From: Nocardioides sp. | GTDB lineage: Bacteria; Actinomycetota; Actinomycetes; Propionibacteriales; Nocardioidaceae | Assembly: GCF_030149505.1 (NCBI RefSeq) | Contig: NZ_JASBRN010000044.1 | Span: 39,301-103,300, forward strand | Length of the DNA: 64,000 bases | Reading direction: 5' to 3' | Shown here: piece by piece, positions 42,559 through 51,951 of the stretch | Position numbering within the stretch: position 1 is the first letter of the stretch | How the letters are laid out: each line of letters starts with the position of its first letter | Translations under genes and position numbers: made by a program | The notes under the pieces: model-generated | What the model was told of the DNA's origin: nothing | Database searches by the model: none | The model's input: only the letters and a program-made list of their open reading frames with translations

Positions 42559-43871
42559 CCACGCTGGGTCCCCACCCCGCACACGGACCGGTGCCGGGGA
42601 CCATGGACGAGGGCGACTGGCTCGACGCCCCGGTCCTGCTGGACCGGCAGACCGCGGTGCTGGAGCTGATCGCCCAGGCCGCTCCGCTGTCCGACGTCCT
42701 GACCGAGATCCTGCGCTCGCTGGAGGGCCTGATGCCGGGCGCCAGCTGCTCGGTGCTCCTGCTGGACCGCCCGACCGGCCGGCTGCACCACGGTGCCGCG
42801 CCGAGCCTCCCGTCGTCGTACGTCGCCGCCATCGACGGCCTGCCGGTCGCCGACGGGGTCGGCTCGTGCGGCACGGCGGCGGCTCTCAACCGCCCGGTGC
42901 TGGTCCCCGACGTCCGCCTCGACCCGCGCTGGGCCGACTTCCGCGATGCCGCCGCCGCCGCCGGCCAGCAAGCCTGCTGGTCCACCCCCATCGCGGGTCG
43001 TGACCACCGGCCCGTCGGGACCTTCGCCGTCTACCACCGCACTCCCCACACCCCCACGCCGCGCGAGCAACGGCTCGTCGACCGCTTCACCCACCTCGCC
43101 GCCGTGGCGATCGGGCACGCCGAGCTGGTGGCCGACCGCCGGGCGCGCCTGGAGGCGGAGACCGCCCGGCGCACCGCCGAGGAGCTCTCGCGCGCCAAGT
43201 CGCAGCTGCTGGCCGCGGTCGGCCACGAGGCACGCACGCCGATCCAGGCCATCGTGGGCTTCGCCGAGCTGCTGGGCACCATCGACCTCGACGAGGCCCG
43301 CCGGCGCGAGGCGCTCGCCCACATCGGGGCCGCGGCGGGGCACGTGATGGATCTGCTCACCGACGTCCTCGACGTCAGCCGTCTCGAGGCCGGCGCGCTG
43401 CCGCTGCAGGTCGCGGCCGTCCCGGTCGCCGAGGTCGTCGAGGAGGTGCTGGGCCTGCTCTCGGCCAAGGCCGCGGCACGGTCGACCATCCTCGACCAGG
43501 AGCTCCCACAGGACGGGCCGACGACGGTGCTGGCCGACCGTCGCCGGCTGCGGCAGGTGCTGCTCAACCTCGTCGAGAACGGGGTGCGCCATGGGCGCGC
43601 CGGCGGCGCCGTGACAGTGGCCGCGACCCGCGACGCGGGTCAGGTCGTCCTGACCGTCCGCGACGACGGACCCGGCATCGCACCGGACCTCCTCGACCGG
43701 CTTTTCACCCCCTTCGCCCCCGGTGGCACGCAGCCCCTTGTCGGCGGCGACAGCGTCGGTCTCGGCCTGGCCCTCTCAGCCGGCCTCGTCCACGCGATGG
43801 GCGGTGAGCTCGTCGTGGGCCGGACCGGCCCCGGCGGCACCGAGATGCGGGTCCGCCTGCCCGGCCCCTGA
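42555..43871 (+). CDS. Sensor histidine kinase with GAF domain
   Basis: A 438-residue soluble kinase without transmembrane segments. Residues about 35-190 are a GAF domain (TEILRSLEGLMPGASCSVLLLD ... VGSCGTAAALNRPVLVPDVRLDPRW), then the phosphoacceptor H in LLAAVGHEARTPIQAIVGFAELL and an ATPase domain with LVENGVRHG (N box), DDGPGIAPD (G1) and GLGLAL (G2). It is coupled to the response-regulator gene before it. The ligand of the GAF domain is unknown. An ATG at 42603 is an alternative start. Confidence 0.9.
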   Translation: MTTLGPHPAHGPVPGTMDEGDWLDAPVLLDRQTAVLELIAQAAPLSDVLTEILRSLEGLMPGASCSVLLLDRPTGRLHHGAAPSLPSSYVAAIDGLPVADGVGSCGTAAALNRPVLVPDVRLDPRWADFRDAAAAAGQQACWSTPIAGRDHRPVGTFAVYHRTPHTPTPREQRLVDRFTHLAAVAIGHAELVADRRARLEAETARRTAEELSRAKSQLLAAVGHEARTPIQAIVGFAELLGTIDLDEARRREALAHIGAAAGHVMDLLTDVLDVSRLEAGALPLQVAAVPVAEVVEEVLGLLSAKAAARSTILDQELPQDGPTTVLADRRRLRQVLLNLVENGVRHGRAGGAVTVAATRDAGQVVLTVRDDGPGIAPDLLDRLFTPFAPGGTQPLVGGDSVGLGLALSAGLVHAMGGELVVGRTGPGGTEMRVRLPGP

Positions 43872-43935
43872 CCCCACCGCCACGCACCGCCCCACCCCGC
43901 CCAGCCCTCCGCCCGTCGACAAAAGAAGGACCACC

Positions 43936-44250
43936 GTGACCGCCAGCCTGCTCGCCTGCTACCACCACCCGGAGGACACCGAGGCCTTCGACCGGCACTA
44001 CGCCGACGTCCACGCTCCGCTGGGCCTTGCCCTCCCGGGGCTGGTGTCCTTCACCGGGACCCACCCGGGCCCCGGGCCGGACGGAGCCCGCCCGGCCTAC
44101 TACTTCGTCGCCCACCTCACCTTCACTGACGCCGAGGCGATGGGGGCCGCGCTGTCCGGCCCGGAGGGGGCGGCCGCCGTCGCCGACCTGGCGAACTTCG
44201 CCGGAGCCGGCGTCGACCTCCTCACCGGACCGACCACCCGCTTCGCATGA
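43936..44250 (+). CDS. EthD-domain protein
   Basis: A 104-residue ferredoxin-like-fold protein: LLACYHHPEDTEAFDRHYADVHAPLGLALPGLVSFTGTH is the EthD signature (PF07110), with the conserved H..Y...H. EthD members accompany oxidative degradation systems such as ethyl tert-butyl ether or ring-lactone metabolism, with uncertain chemistry. The GTG at 43936 follows AGAAGGA. Its stop overlaps the cofC start by four bases, which is an unexpected pairing. Confidence 0.8.
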   Translation: MTASLLACYHHPEDTEAFDRHYADVHAPLGLALPGLVSFTGTHPGPGPDGARPAYYFVAHLTFTDAEAMGAALSGPEGAAAVADLANFAGAGVDLLTGPTTRFA

Positions 44251-44906
44251 GCGGTCCGCCCCTGACCGCGGTCCTGCCGGTCAAGGAGCTGGCGCACGCC
44301 AAGTCGCGCCTGGCGCTGCCGGACCCGGACCGCCGCCACCTCGCGCTGGGGTTCGCCCGCGACACCCTGTGCGCCGTGCTCACGGCCGGACGCGTGGACG
44401 CGGCGGTCGTCGTGACCTCCGACGAGGAGGTGGCCGAGGACCTGCGTGCCACCGCCCCCGACCGGGTCCGGGTGGTCCCGGACGGCGGCACAGGCCTCGG
44501 TGGTGCCGTGCGCCGAGGGGTGCTCGCCGCCCACGCGGACCGCCCCGGGACGGCCGTCTGCGTCGTCCCGGCCGACCTGCCCTGCCTGCGGCCCGGTGAC
44601 GTCGACCGGGTCCTCACCTCCTCCGGTGACCGCGGGGCGTTCGTCCCGGACCTGTCCCGCACGGGGACGACGCTGCTGGTGCTGCCGCCCGAGCACGCGG
44701 TGACGGTGCGCTACGGCCCCGGATCGGCCGGCAAGCACGCGGCGGCGGGCCTGGTGCCCCTGTCGGACGTGCCGCGCCGGGCGCGGCAGGACGTGGACAC
44801 CCTCGCCGACCTGCTGCTGGCCATCCGGCTCGGCACGGGCCCGGCCACGGCGACCGCCTGCGAAAGACTGGGGCTGGACCGCTACGGCCGGCGCGAGGCC
44901 GGCTGA
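44247..44906 (+). CDS. cofC: 2-phospho-L-lactate/phosphoenolpyruvate guanylyltransferase
   Basis: A 219-residue nucleotidyltransferase: TAVLPVKELAHAKSRLALPDPDRRHLALGFARDTL is the CofC/FbiD opening, followed by VPADLPCLRPGDVDRVL and FVPDLSRTGTTLLVLPP. It makes the guanylated three-carbon unit (from phosphoenolpyruvate in actinobacteria) used in coenzyme F420 synthesis. Several F420-dependent enzyme genes lie within 5 kb, although the other F420 biosynthesis genes are elsewhere. Confidence 0.9.
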   Translation: MSGPPLTAVLPVKELAHAKSRLALPDPDRRHLALGFARDTLCAVLTAGRVDAAVVVTSDEEVAEDLRATAPDRVRVVPDGGTGLGGAVRRGVLAAHADRPGTAVCVVPADLPCLRPGDVDRVLTSSGDRGAFVPDLSRTGTTLLVLPPEHAVTVRYGPGSAGKHAAAGLVPLSDVPRRARQDVDTLADLLLAIRLGTGPATATACERLGLDRYGRREAG

Positions 44907-44951
44907 GCCGCCGGTCCGGCGGCCAGGCCCCCGGGGGCCGACGAGGAGGAC

Positions 44952-45380
44952 TCAGTCCTCGCTGGCCGCCCAGCCGGTGATCCTGGTGATGCGGCAGACC
45001 AGGACGCGGTGGAAGGGCCGGTCGGCGTACTGCGGCACGGTGGCGGCGAGCCGCACGGAGAGCTCTTCCACCAGCGCCTCCGCGGGGTCCGGGACGTGCT
45101 CGGTGTCGGCGCGGACCCACCACAGCCGCGACCAGTCCTCGTGGTCCCAGTGGTCGACGAGCAGCGCCCCGCGCGGGTCGGCGTCGAGGTTGTCCTCGCG
45201 CTGCAGGCGGGAGGACTTCTTGGGCTTCACCTTGTCGATGGGCACGCCGATGTGACCGTCCTGGCTGATCGCGTAGACCACCGGCTGGGGGTCGGGCCCA
45301 CGGTCGGGGTGCAGCGTGCAGAAGATCCCGTGCACGTGGCCCTCGAGCCGCGCCCTGGCCTGGTCGGCGTCCAGTCTCAT
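44952..45380 (-). CDS. F420-dependent PPOX-class flavin-binding split-barrel protein
   Basis: A 142-residue split-barrel protein: MRLDADQARARLEGHVHGIFCTLHPDRGPDPQPVVYAISQDGHIGVPIDKVKPKKSSRLQREDNLDADPRGALLVDHW. The K.KK..RLQR segment and ALLVDHW...DWS.LWWVR place it with the F420-binding PPOX family (Rv0121/TIGR03668-like). It would reduce small electrophilic substrates with F420H2 or act as a F420-dependent reductase. It is convergent with cofC. Confidence 0.82.
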   Translation of the reverse strand: MRLDADQARARLEGHVHGIFCTLHPDRGPDPQPVVYAISQDGHIGVPIDKVKPKKSSRLQREDNLDADPRGALLVDHWDHEDWSRLWWVRADTEHVPDPAEALVEELSVRLAATVPQYADRPFHRVLVCRITRITGWAASED

Positions 45381-45481
45381 GGCCCCACGCTAGGTCGCGG
45401 CGGCGCCGGCTTCCATCAAGGCTTCCTCAACGCCCGCGGCGGGCGCTTGACCTGCGCACACGACGGCGCGACGTTGACGGG

Positions 45482-47056
45482 ATGAACCTCGCCTCGTGGG
45501 TGCAGCGCAACGGACGGCGACTGCGGGGGCGACCCGCCCTCGCCGTGGGCACGCAGGTGCGGGCCACCTGGGAGGCCTTCGCCACCGAGGTCGCCGCCGT
45601 GGGCGGCGCCCTCGCCGACGCAGGGGCCGACGGGTACGGCCTGGCTCCCGGCGACCGGGTCGCGATCCTCATGGCCAACTGCCCGGAGTACCTCGTGGCA
45701 CAGCTCGGCGCCTGGCACGCCGGCCTGGTCGCCGTACCCGTCAACGCACGGCTGCACCCCGAGGAGGTGGCGTACATCCTCGTCGACAGCGGCACGTCCC
45801 TGGTGGTCACCGACGAGGCGCACCGCGCCGACGTGGCGGACCTGACCGAGCGGCTCCCCGGGCTCCGGGTGCTCCTCGCCCCCGGTGCCGACTGGGACGC
45901 CGCGGTCGGCCACGCCCCCGCTGTGCTGGTCGACCGCTCACCCGACGACGGCGCCTGGCTCTTCTACACCTCCGGCACGACCGGGCGGCCCAAGGGCGCC
46001 CTGCTCACGCACGGCAACCTGCTGATGGCCTCGCTGAGCTACTACGCCGACATCGACAAGGTCGAGGCCGAGGACAGCGTCCTGCACGCCGCGCCGCTCT
46101 CCCACGGCTCGGGGCTCTACGGACTGCCGCACCTGGCGCGCGGCGCCGTGAGCGTCTTCCCGACCTCCGGTGCGCTCGAGGGCACCGAGCTGCTCGAGCT
46201 GCTGGATCGCTGGCCCGGCATGTCGTTCTTCGCGGCACCGATCATGATCCGTCGCCTCGCCACCGACCCCGCCCTCACCGCCGTCGGGCCCGCCGGCCTG
46301 GGTGGGCTCAAGACGGTCATCTACGGCGGGGCGCCGATGTACCTCGCCGACCTGGAGGTCGCGCTGGCGACGCTCGGTCCACGGCTGGCGCAGATCTACG
46401 GCCAGGGCGAGACCCCCATGACGATCACCGGGCTCTCCAAGGCCGACCACGCTGACACCGACCACCCGCGCTGGCGCGAGCGGATGCAGGGCGTCGGCTT
46501 CCCCCGCACCGACGTCGAGGTCCGGGTGGTCGACGAGCAGGACCGCGAGGTCGCACCGGGCGAGGTCGGGGAGGTGGTGGTCCGCGGCCGCGTCGTCATG
46601 GCCGGCTACTGGCAGCAGCCCGAGGCCACGGCAGAGACCCTGCGCGGGGGCTGGCTGCACACCGGCGACGTGGGCAGCATGGACGAGGACGGCTTCCTGA
46701 CCCTGCGGGACCGCTCCAAGGACCTCATCATCAGCGGCGGCATGAACATCTACCCCCGCGAGGTCGAGGAGGCGTTGCTGACGCACCCCGACGTGGCCGC
46801 CGTCGCGGTCGTGGGGCGGCCGGACCCGGAGTGGGGTGAGTCGGTGGTGGCCTTCGTGGTCCCCGCCGAGGGGTCCTCCCCGACGTACGACGCGCTGGAG
46901 CGCGCCTGCACCGAGCGGATCGCGCGGTTCAAGCGGCCCAAGGAGTACCACCTGGTCGACGCGCTGCCGACCAACAACTACGGCAAGGTCCTCAAGCGGG
47001 AGCTCCGCGAGCGCCTGGGCACGGACTCACTGCCGCCGGCGTTGACCAAGCGTTGA
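45482..47056 (+). CDS. Acyl-CoA synthetase (AMP-forming), chromosomal
   Basis: A 524-residue ANL-family ligase: P-loop LFYTSGTTGRPKGALLTHGNL, A5 IYGQGETP, GWLHTGDVGSMDEDGFLTLRDRSKDLIISGGMNIYPREVEE and the catalytic lysine in NNYGKVLKRELRE. The substrate is unknown (medium-chain or aromatic acids are typical). It is followed after 117 bases by an F420-dependent oxidoreductase gene in the same direction, a pairing seen in actinobacterial lipid or steroid catabolism. It is distinct in sequence from the element-borne ligase at 11992. Confidence 0.85.
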   Translation: MNLASWVQRNGRRLRGRPALAVGTQVRATWEAFATEVAAVGGALADAGADGYGLAPGDRVAILMANCPEYLVAQLGAWHAGLVAVPVNARLHPEEVAYILVDSGTSLVVTDEAHRADVADLTERLPGLRVLLAPGADWDAAVGHAPAVLVDRSPDDGAWLFYTSGTTGRPKGALLTHGNLLMASLSYYADIDKVEAEDSVLHAAPLSHGSGLYGLPHLARGAVSVFPTSGALEGTELLELLDRWPGMSFFAAPIMIRRLATDPALTAVGPAGLGGLKTVIYGGAPMYLADLEVALATLGPRLAQIYGQGETPMTITGLSKADHADTDHPRWRERMQGVGFPRTDVEVRVVDEQDREVAPGEVGEVVVRGRVVMAGYWQQPEATAETLRGGWLHTGDVGSMDEDGFLTLRDRSKDLIISGGMNIYPREVEEALLTHPDVAAVAVVGRPDPEWGESVVAFVVPAEGSSPTYDALERACTERIARFKRPKEYHLVDALPTNNYGKVLKRELRERLGTDSLPPALTKR

Positions 47057-47173
47057 GCAGACCTTGAGCGGGGATCCCTTGTCGCCCGCCCGCCGCCGGG
47101 TGTTGCGTGGGTCACACGCGGTGCCGGGCCGGAGATCCCCGGGTCGCGGACGTCGAAGCCCCGAGGAGGCCCC

Positions 47174-48160
47174 ATGAAGCTCGCGTTGTACCTGCCCACG
47201 TTCCGCAACCACGTCACGGTGCAGGAGCTCGCCGACCTGACCGACCTCGCCGAGGAGCTCGACTTCGACTCGGTCTGGACCCTGGACCGGATCATCGTCC
47301 CGGAGGCCTCGGACCGCGGCGAGATGAAGTACCCGTTCGGGATGATGGAGCAGTTCCCGCTGCAGATGCCGGTGATGAGCACGGGCAAGTGGTTCCAGGG
47401 CTGGCCGATCCTGCCCTGGCTGGCCGCACGCACCGAGAAGGTGCGGATCGGCATGAGCATCACCGACACGCCCTACCGCGCCCCGGCGGTCTTCGCTGCT
47501 GAGTGCTCCACCATCGACCACCTCTCGAACGGTCGGCTCAACGTCGGTGTCGGCGCCGGCTGGATGCCCGAGGAGTTCGACGCCGCCAGCGCCACCCACC
47601 TCTTCCCCCGCCGCCACGCGCACGTGCGCGAGACGATCGAGATCTGCCAGGGCATCTGGAGCAACGAGACCTTCGAGTACCACGGCGAGTTCGCCGACTT
47701 CGGACCCTCCGGCTTCGGTCACCAGCCGGTGCAGAAGCCCGGCCCCCCGATCTGGTTCTCCGGCCTCAAGGACCCCAAGCGCTCGGCCAACCGGGTCGCG
47801 AAGTACGGCCTCAAGGGCTGGATCGGCATCCAGGACACCCCGCGCGAGCTCACCGAGTGGCGCAACGCGATCGCCGAGGAGCTGGACAAGCTGGGCAAGT
47901 CCATCGACGACCTCGAGATGAGCTCGATGATCTGGTTCACGATCACCGACGAGCCCACCGACCAGACCGACAACCGCAAGGTGTCCAACATCCTCGTCGG
48001 GACTGCGGACCAGATCACCGAGATGCTGATCCGCTACAAGGAGGCCGGCCTCACCATGCCGCTGCTGTGGCCGCCCTTCGCCGACGTGCCGGTGTCCAAG
48101 ACGCTGGAGGACCTGCGCCAGCTGCACGAGGAGATCATGCCGAAGGTGCACGCGGCCTGA
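47174..48160 (+). CDS. LLM-class F420-dependent oxidoreductase
   Basis: A 328-residue luciferase-like TIM-barrel protein: MKLALYLPTFRNHVTVQELADLTDLAEELDFDSVWTLDRI, VRIGMSITDTPYRAPAVFAAECSTIDHLSNGRLNVGVGAGWMPEEFDA and a C-terminal VGTADQITEMLIRYKEAGLTM. The DHLSNGRLNVGVGAGW motif is the family core. It would transfer hydride from or to F420. GAGGCCCC-type ribosome site precedes the ATG. The substrate is unknown; the adjacent ligase suggests an acyl-CoA or acid. Confidence 0.87.
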   Translation: MKLALYLPTFRNHVTVQELADLTDLAEELDFDSVWTLDRIIVPEASDRGEMKYPFGMMEQFPLQMPVMSTGKWFQGWPILPWLAARTEKVRIGMSITDTPYRAPAVFAAECSTIDHLSNGRLNVGVGAGWMPEEFDAASATHLFPRRHAHVRETIEICQGIWSNETFEYHGEFADFGPSGFGHQPVQKPGPPIWFSGLKDPKRSANRVAKYGLKGWIGIQDTPRELTEWRNAIAEELDKLGKSIDDLEMSSMIWFTITDEPTDQTDNRKVSNILVGTADQITEMLIRYKEAGLTMPLLWPPFADVPVSKTLEDLRQLHEEIMPKVHAA

Positions 48161-48241
48161 CCCCGTCTCCAGCGGCTCCACCGACGTCGGCCGGCCTGCG
48201 GGCGGCCGGCGTCGGTGCGTCCGGTGTCGGCGCGTCGGGGG

Positions 48242-49222
48242 TCAGCCGAGCGCGTGCGGTGCCAGCGCCTCGAGCACCTGCAGGGCGTGCTCCTCGGCGA
48301 CGTCCGGCTCGATGTCCGGTGACCCGACGCGCGGGGAAAAGTTGAGGTCGACGAAGACCTCGGTCACCCCGCGTCGGCGCATCGCCACGAGGTCGTCGCG
48401 GACCTGGTCCACGCTGCCCTGCAGCGGCTCTCGCCGGCCCACCGGCCGCTCGTGCAGGTCGACGATCGCCCGCACCACGACCCGCACCGTCCCCGGGTCG
48501 CGCCCGGCCTCCTCGGCGCCGGCGCGCACCAGGCGGATCGACTCCCCGATCCGCTCCAGGTCCTGGCGGCTGCTGGCGATCCACCCGTCGGCGACGCGGC
48601 CGGCGCGGCGCAGCGCTGCCGGTGCGGCGCCGCCGAGCAGCAGCGGCGGACGCGGCCGCTGCACCGGCGCCGGGCCGGGGTGCGAGCGGGGCACGTCGTA
48701 GAACTCGCCGCGGTGCTCCACGGGGTCCTCGGTCCACAGCGCCTCGAGCACTCGGAGGTACTCCTCGAACCGCGCGCCGCGGCGCTCCTGCGGGACCCCG
48801 GCGGCGACGTACTCGTGGGGGAGCCAGCCGATGCCGAGCCCGACGTCGAGCCGCCCACCGGTGAGGTGGTCGGCCGTGGTCAGCGCGGTCGCGAGCACCA
48901 CGGGCGGGGTGAAGAGCGCGCAGATGGTCGCGGTGCCGAGCCGGATCCGGGAGGTGTGGCCGGCGACGTACGCGAGCGGCAGGAGGGGGTCGTGGACCGA
49001 GCGGTACGACGGGTCGTCGGCCGAGCGGACCGCCGGGTTGTTCCGCTCGTCCCACGCTGGGTCGATCGTGCCCTCGGCAGGCACGAGCAGGCGCTGGAAG
49101 GTCCACAGCGCGTGGTAGTCCAGCTCCTCGGCGCGCTGCGCCACCCGCAGCATCGTCGGGGGGCGGGCCCAGCTCCCCGACACCGGCAGCCCGAAGCCCA
49201 GGAGGGGCAGTGCGTCGTCCAC
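48242..49222 (-). CDS. LLM-class F420-dependent oxidoreductase (second)
   Basis: A 326-residue luciferase-like protein with LLGFGLPVSGSWARPPTMLRVAQRAEELDYHALWTFQRLL, RIRLGTATICALFTPPVVLATALTTADHLTGGRLDVGLGIGWLPHEYVAAGV and PLLLGGAAPAALRRAGRVADGWI. It is convergent with the first LLM gene and only distantly similar to it, so it is not a recent duplication. The GTG at 49222 gives the family start; 49261 would add 13 residues. Confidence 0.85.
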   Translation of the reverse strand: MDDALPLLGFGLPVSGSWARPPTMLRVAQRAEELDYHALWTFQRLLVPAEGTIDPAWDERNNPAVRSADDPSYRSVHDPLLPLAYVAGHTSRIRLGTATICALFTPPVVLATALTTADHLTGGRLDVGLGIGWLPHEYVAAGVPQERRGARFEEYLRVLEALWTEDPVEHRGEFYDVPRSHPGPAPVQRPRPPLLLGGAAPAALRRAGRVADGWIASSRQDLERIGESIRLVRAGAEEAGRDPGTVRVVVRAIVDLHERPVGRREPLQGSVDQVRDDLVAMRRRGVTEVFVDLNFSPRVGSPDIEPDVAEEHALQVLEALAPHALG

Positions 49223-49299
49223 CCGTGGAGCCTGCCAGCGCGGGCCCGCGGTGGGGACCACCCCTGCGGCCCGCCCGTCCCCGCGCGCGGGACGACGCG

Positions 49300-51903
49300 T
49301 CAGAGCCGCCGGAAGGCCGTCGTGGGCATCACCAGCTCGCCCACCTCGTCGGTGGCGTCGAGGTCCACGACCGCCTCGACGACCCAGTCGTGGTCACCGG
49401 CCGGGTCGTGCACGGTCTGGCGCACCCGCAGCACCCGGGCGCCGGTCTCCTCGTCGGTGCCCGGCTCCCTCACGAGCAGCTGCGGCGAGCGTGCGTCGGG
49501 GCCCATGTCGACGGTGTCGTGGTCGGCGTAGTAGGCCTCGATCGCCTCGTCCCAGGCCGAGCGGGTCATCAGCACCTCGCGCGGCGGGTCGGTGCGGTCC
49601 GCGGCGGCGCGCTCCAGGGCCATCAGCCCGTCGAGGTCGTCGCGGGCCACCAGCTCGACCCGGCGGAACATCGCGTTGCGGACCATGACGTCGAAGGCCC
49701 GGCCCTGCTGGGAGAGCGGCCGCGGCGGTGGCGGCGGGGCGTGCGCCGAGGTCAGCTCGGCCCCCAACCGGGCCAGCGCGCCCTCGGGGTCGGTCAGGGC
49801 CTCCCACTCGTCCAGCAGCGAGGAGTCGGTCTGCCGGATGGTCTCGCCCAGCCACTCCACGAGCAGCTCCAGCTCCTCGGTGCGGTGCTGCTCGGGCACC
49901 GTCTGCCGCAGCGTGCGGTAGGCGTCGGTGAGGTAGCGCAGGACCAGTCCCTCCGAGCGCGCCAGCTGGTAGCGCGAGACCAGGTCGGTGAAGGAGAGCC
50001 CCTGCTCCCACATCTCGCGCACCACGGACTTGGGGTCGAGCAGGTCCTCGGGCAGCCACGGGTGTGCGCGCCGGTAGACCTCGTACGTCGCCCCGAGCAG
50101 CTCCGCGAGCGGCTGCGGCCAGGTCACCTCCTCGACCAGCGCCATCCGCTCGTCGTAGTCGACCCCGTCCATCTTCATCTCCGCGATCGCCTCGCCGCGG
50201 GCGGCCCACTGCTGGGCCAGCAACACCTGGCGGGGTGCCTCGAGCACCGCCTCGACGACCGAGACCACGTCGAGGGTGTGGGTCTCCGAGTCGGGGTCCA
50301 GCACCTCCAGCGCCTCGAGCGCGAAGTGCGCGAGCGGCTGGTTGAGGGCGAAGTCCTCGGGCAGGTCCACGCCCAGGACGTAGCGGCGACCGTGCTCGTC
50401 GGGCTCCTCGAGCCGCTCCAGGACGCCGGAGGCCAGCAGCGAGCGGGTCAGCCGCAGGGCACGGCGTGCCAGTCGCAGCTGCTGGCGGCGCGGCTCGTGG
50501 TTCTCCATCAGCAGGCGCCGCATGACTGGGAAGGCGTCCTCCTCCCGGGACAGGACGTTGAGCAGCATGGAGTTGTCGACCCGCATCCGTGGGACCAGCG
50601 GCTCGGGCTCCCCCGCCACCAGCTTCTCGAAGGTCGCCTCGGTCCACACCACCGTGCCCTCGGGCGGCTTGCGCAGCTGCGCCTTGGACTTCTTCTTGCC
50701 CGACGCGACGCGCTCGGCCGCCTTGGCCTTGGCCTTCTCGTTCTCGATGACGTGCTCGGGCGCCTGCACCACCACGAAGCCGGCGGTGTCGAAGCCGGCG
50801 CGGCCGGCCCGTCCGGCGATCTGCAGGAACTCCCGCGTGCGCAGGACCCGCATCCGGGTGCCGTCGAACTTCGCCAGCCCGGTGAAGAGCACCGTGCGGA
50901 TCGGCACGTTGATGCCCACGCCCAGGGTGTCGGTGCCGCAGATGACCTGCAGCAGCCCGGCCTGCGCCAGCTGCTCGACCAACCGCCGGTAGCGCGGCAG
51001 CATCCCCGCGTGGTGGACGCCGATCCCCTTGCGCAGCAGCTTGCCGAGGGTCTTGCCGAAGCCCGCGGCGAAGCGCACCCCCGCCATCCGCTCGGCCAGC
51101 TGCTCCTTGCGCTCGCGGGAGATGCCCGCCGAGACCCAGCCCGCGTTGAGCAGCGACGTGGCGTGCTCGACGGCGTCCTTCTGCGTGAAGTGCACGACGT
51201 AGACCGGCGCCTGCCCGGTCGTCACCAGCTCCTCCAACGTCTCGGCCAGCGGGTCCAGCGACCAGGTGAACGACAGCGGCACCGGGCGCTCGGCCTGGTC
51301 GACCAGCACGGTCTCGCGGCCGGTGCGGGCGGTGAGGTCCTCGCGCAGCTCGCGGGTGTCGCCGAGGGTGGCCGACATCAGCAGCACCTGGGCGTCGGGC
51401 AGCTCCAGCAGCGGCACCTGCCAGGCCCACCCGCGGTCCGGCTCGCCGTAGTAGTGGAACTCGTCCATCACCACCAGGCCCACGTCGGCGCCGCGACCCT
51501 CGCGCAGCGCCAGGTTGGCCAGGATCTCGGCGGTGCAGCAGATGATCGGGGCGTCGGGGTTCACCGACGCGTCCCCGGTGAGCATCCCGACGTCGTCGGC
51601 GCCGAAGACCTCGCACAGGTCGAAGAACTTCTCGCTCACCAGCGCCTTGATCGGCGCGGTGTAGAAGCTCACCCGGTCCGAGGCCAGTGCCGCCGCGTGC
51701 GCCGCGAGGGCGACCAGCGACTTGCCCGAGCCGGTGGGGGTCGCGAGCACGACGTTGCTGCCCGCGAGCAGCTCGATCACGGCCTCGTCCTGGTGGGGGT
51801 AGAGCTCCAACCCGCGCCCGGCGGCGTACGACGTGACGGCGGCGTAGACCTCGTCGGCGGACGCCCCCGGGGCCGGCCAGCCGTGACTCGCTGCGCTGCT
51901 CAT
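49300..51903 (-). CDS. Ski2-like DEAD/DEAH-box helicase
   Basis: An 867-residue SF2 helicase. Motif I is ATPTGSGKSLVA, motif II the variant DEFH (VVMDEFHYYG), motif III SATLGD, motif VI QIAGRAGRAGFD. The sequence between motifs matches the Ski2/Mtr4-like family, and the C-terminal 400 residues are the DUF3516-type helical region of actinobacterial members. It is presumably an RNA helicase; the physiological role is not established. Its start lies 48 bases downstream of the xerD stop on the same strand. Confidence 0.87.
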   Translation of the reverse strand: MSSAASHGWPAPGASADEVYAAVTSYAAGRGLELYPHQDEAVIELLAGSNVVLATPTGSGKSLVALAAHAAALASDRVSFYTAPIKALVSEKFFDLCEVFGADDVGMLTGDASVNPDAPIICCTAEILANLALREGRGADVGLVVMDEFHYYGEPDRGWAWQVPLLELPDAQVLLMSATLGDTRELREDLTARTGRETVLVDQAERPVPLSFTWSLDPLAETLEELVTTGQAPVYVVHFTQKDAVEHATSLLNAGWVSAGISRERKEQLAERMAGVRFAAGFGKTLGKLLRKGIGVHHAGMLPRYRRLVEQLAQAGLLQVICGTDTLGVGINVPIRTVLFTGLAKFDGTRMRVLRTREFLQIAGRAGRAGFDTAGFVVVQAPEHVIENEKAKAKAAERVASGKKKSKAQLRKPPEGTVVWTEATFEKLVAGEPEPLVPRMRVDNSMLLNVLSREEDAFPVMRRLLMENHEPRRQQLRLARRALRLTRSLLASGVLERLEEPDEHGRRYVLGVDLPEDFALNQPLAHFALEALEVLDPDSETHTLDVVSVVEAVLEAPRQVLLAQQWAARGEAIAEMKMDGVDYDERMALVEEVTWPQPLAELLGATYEVYRRAHPWLPEDLLDPKSVVREMWEQGLSFTDLVSRYQLARSEGLVLRYLTDAYRTLRQTVPEQHRTEELELLVEWLGETIRQTDSSLLDEWEALTDPEGALARLGAELTSAHAPPPPPRPLSQQGRAFDVMVRNAMFRRVELVARDDLDGLMALERAAADRTDPPREVLMTRSAWDEAIEAYYADHDTVDMGPDARSPQLLVREPGTDEETGARVLRVRQTVHDPAGDHDWVVEAVVDLDATDEVGELVMPTTAFRRL

Positions 51904-51951
51904 GCGCCCACGCTCGCACCACCCGCCGACGAGTGCGGAATCACCGTCCCC

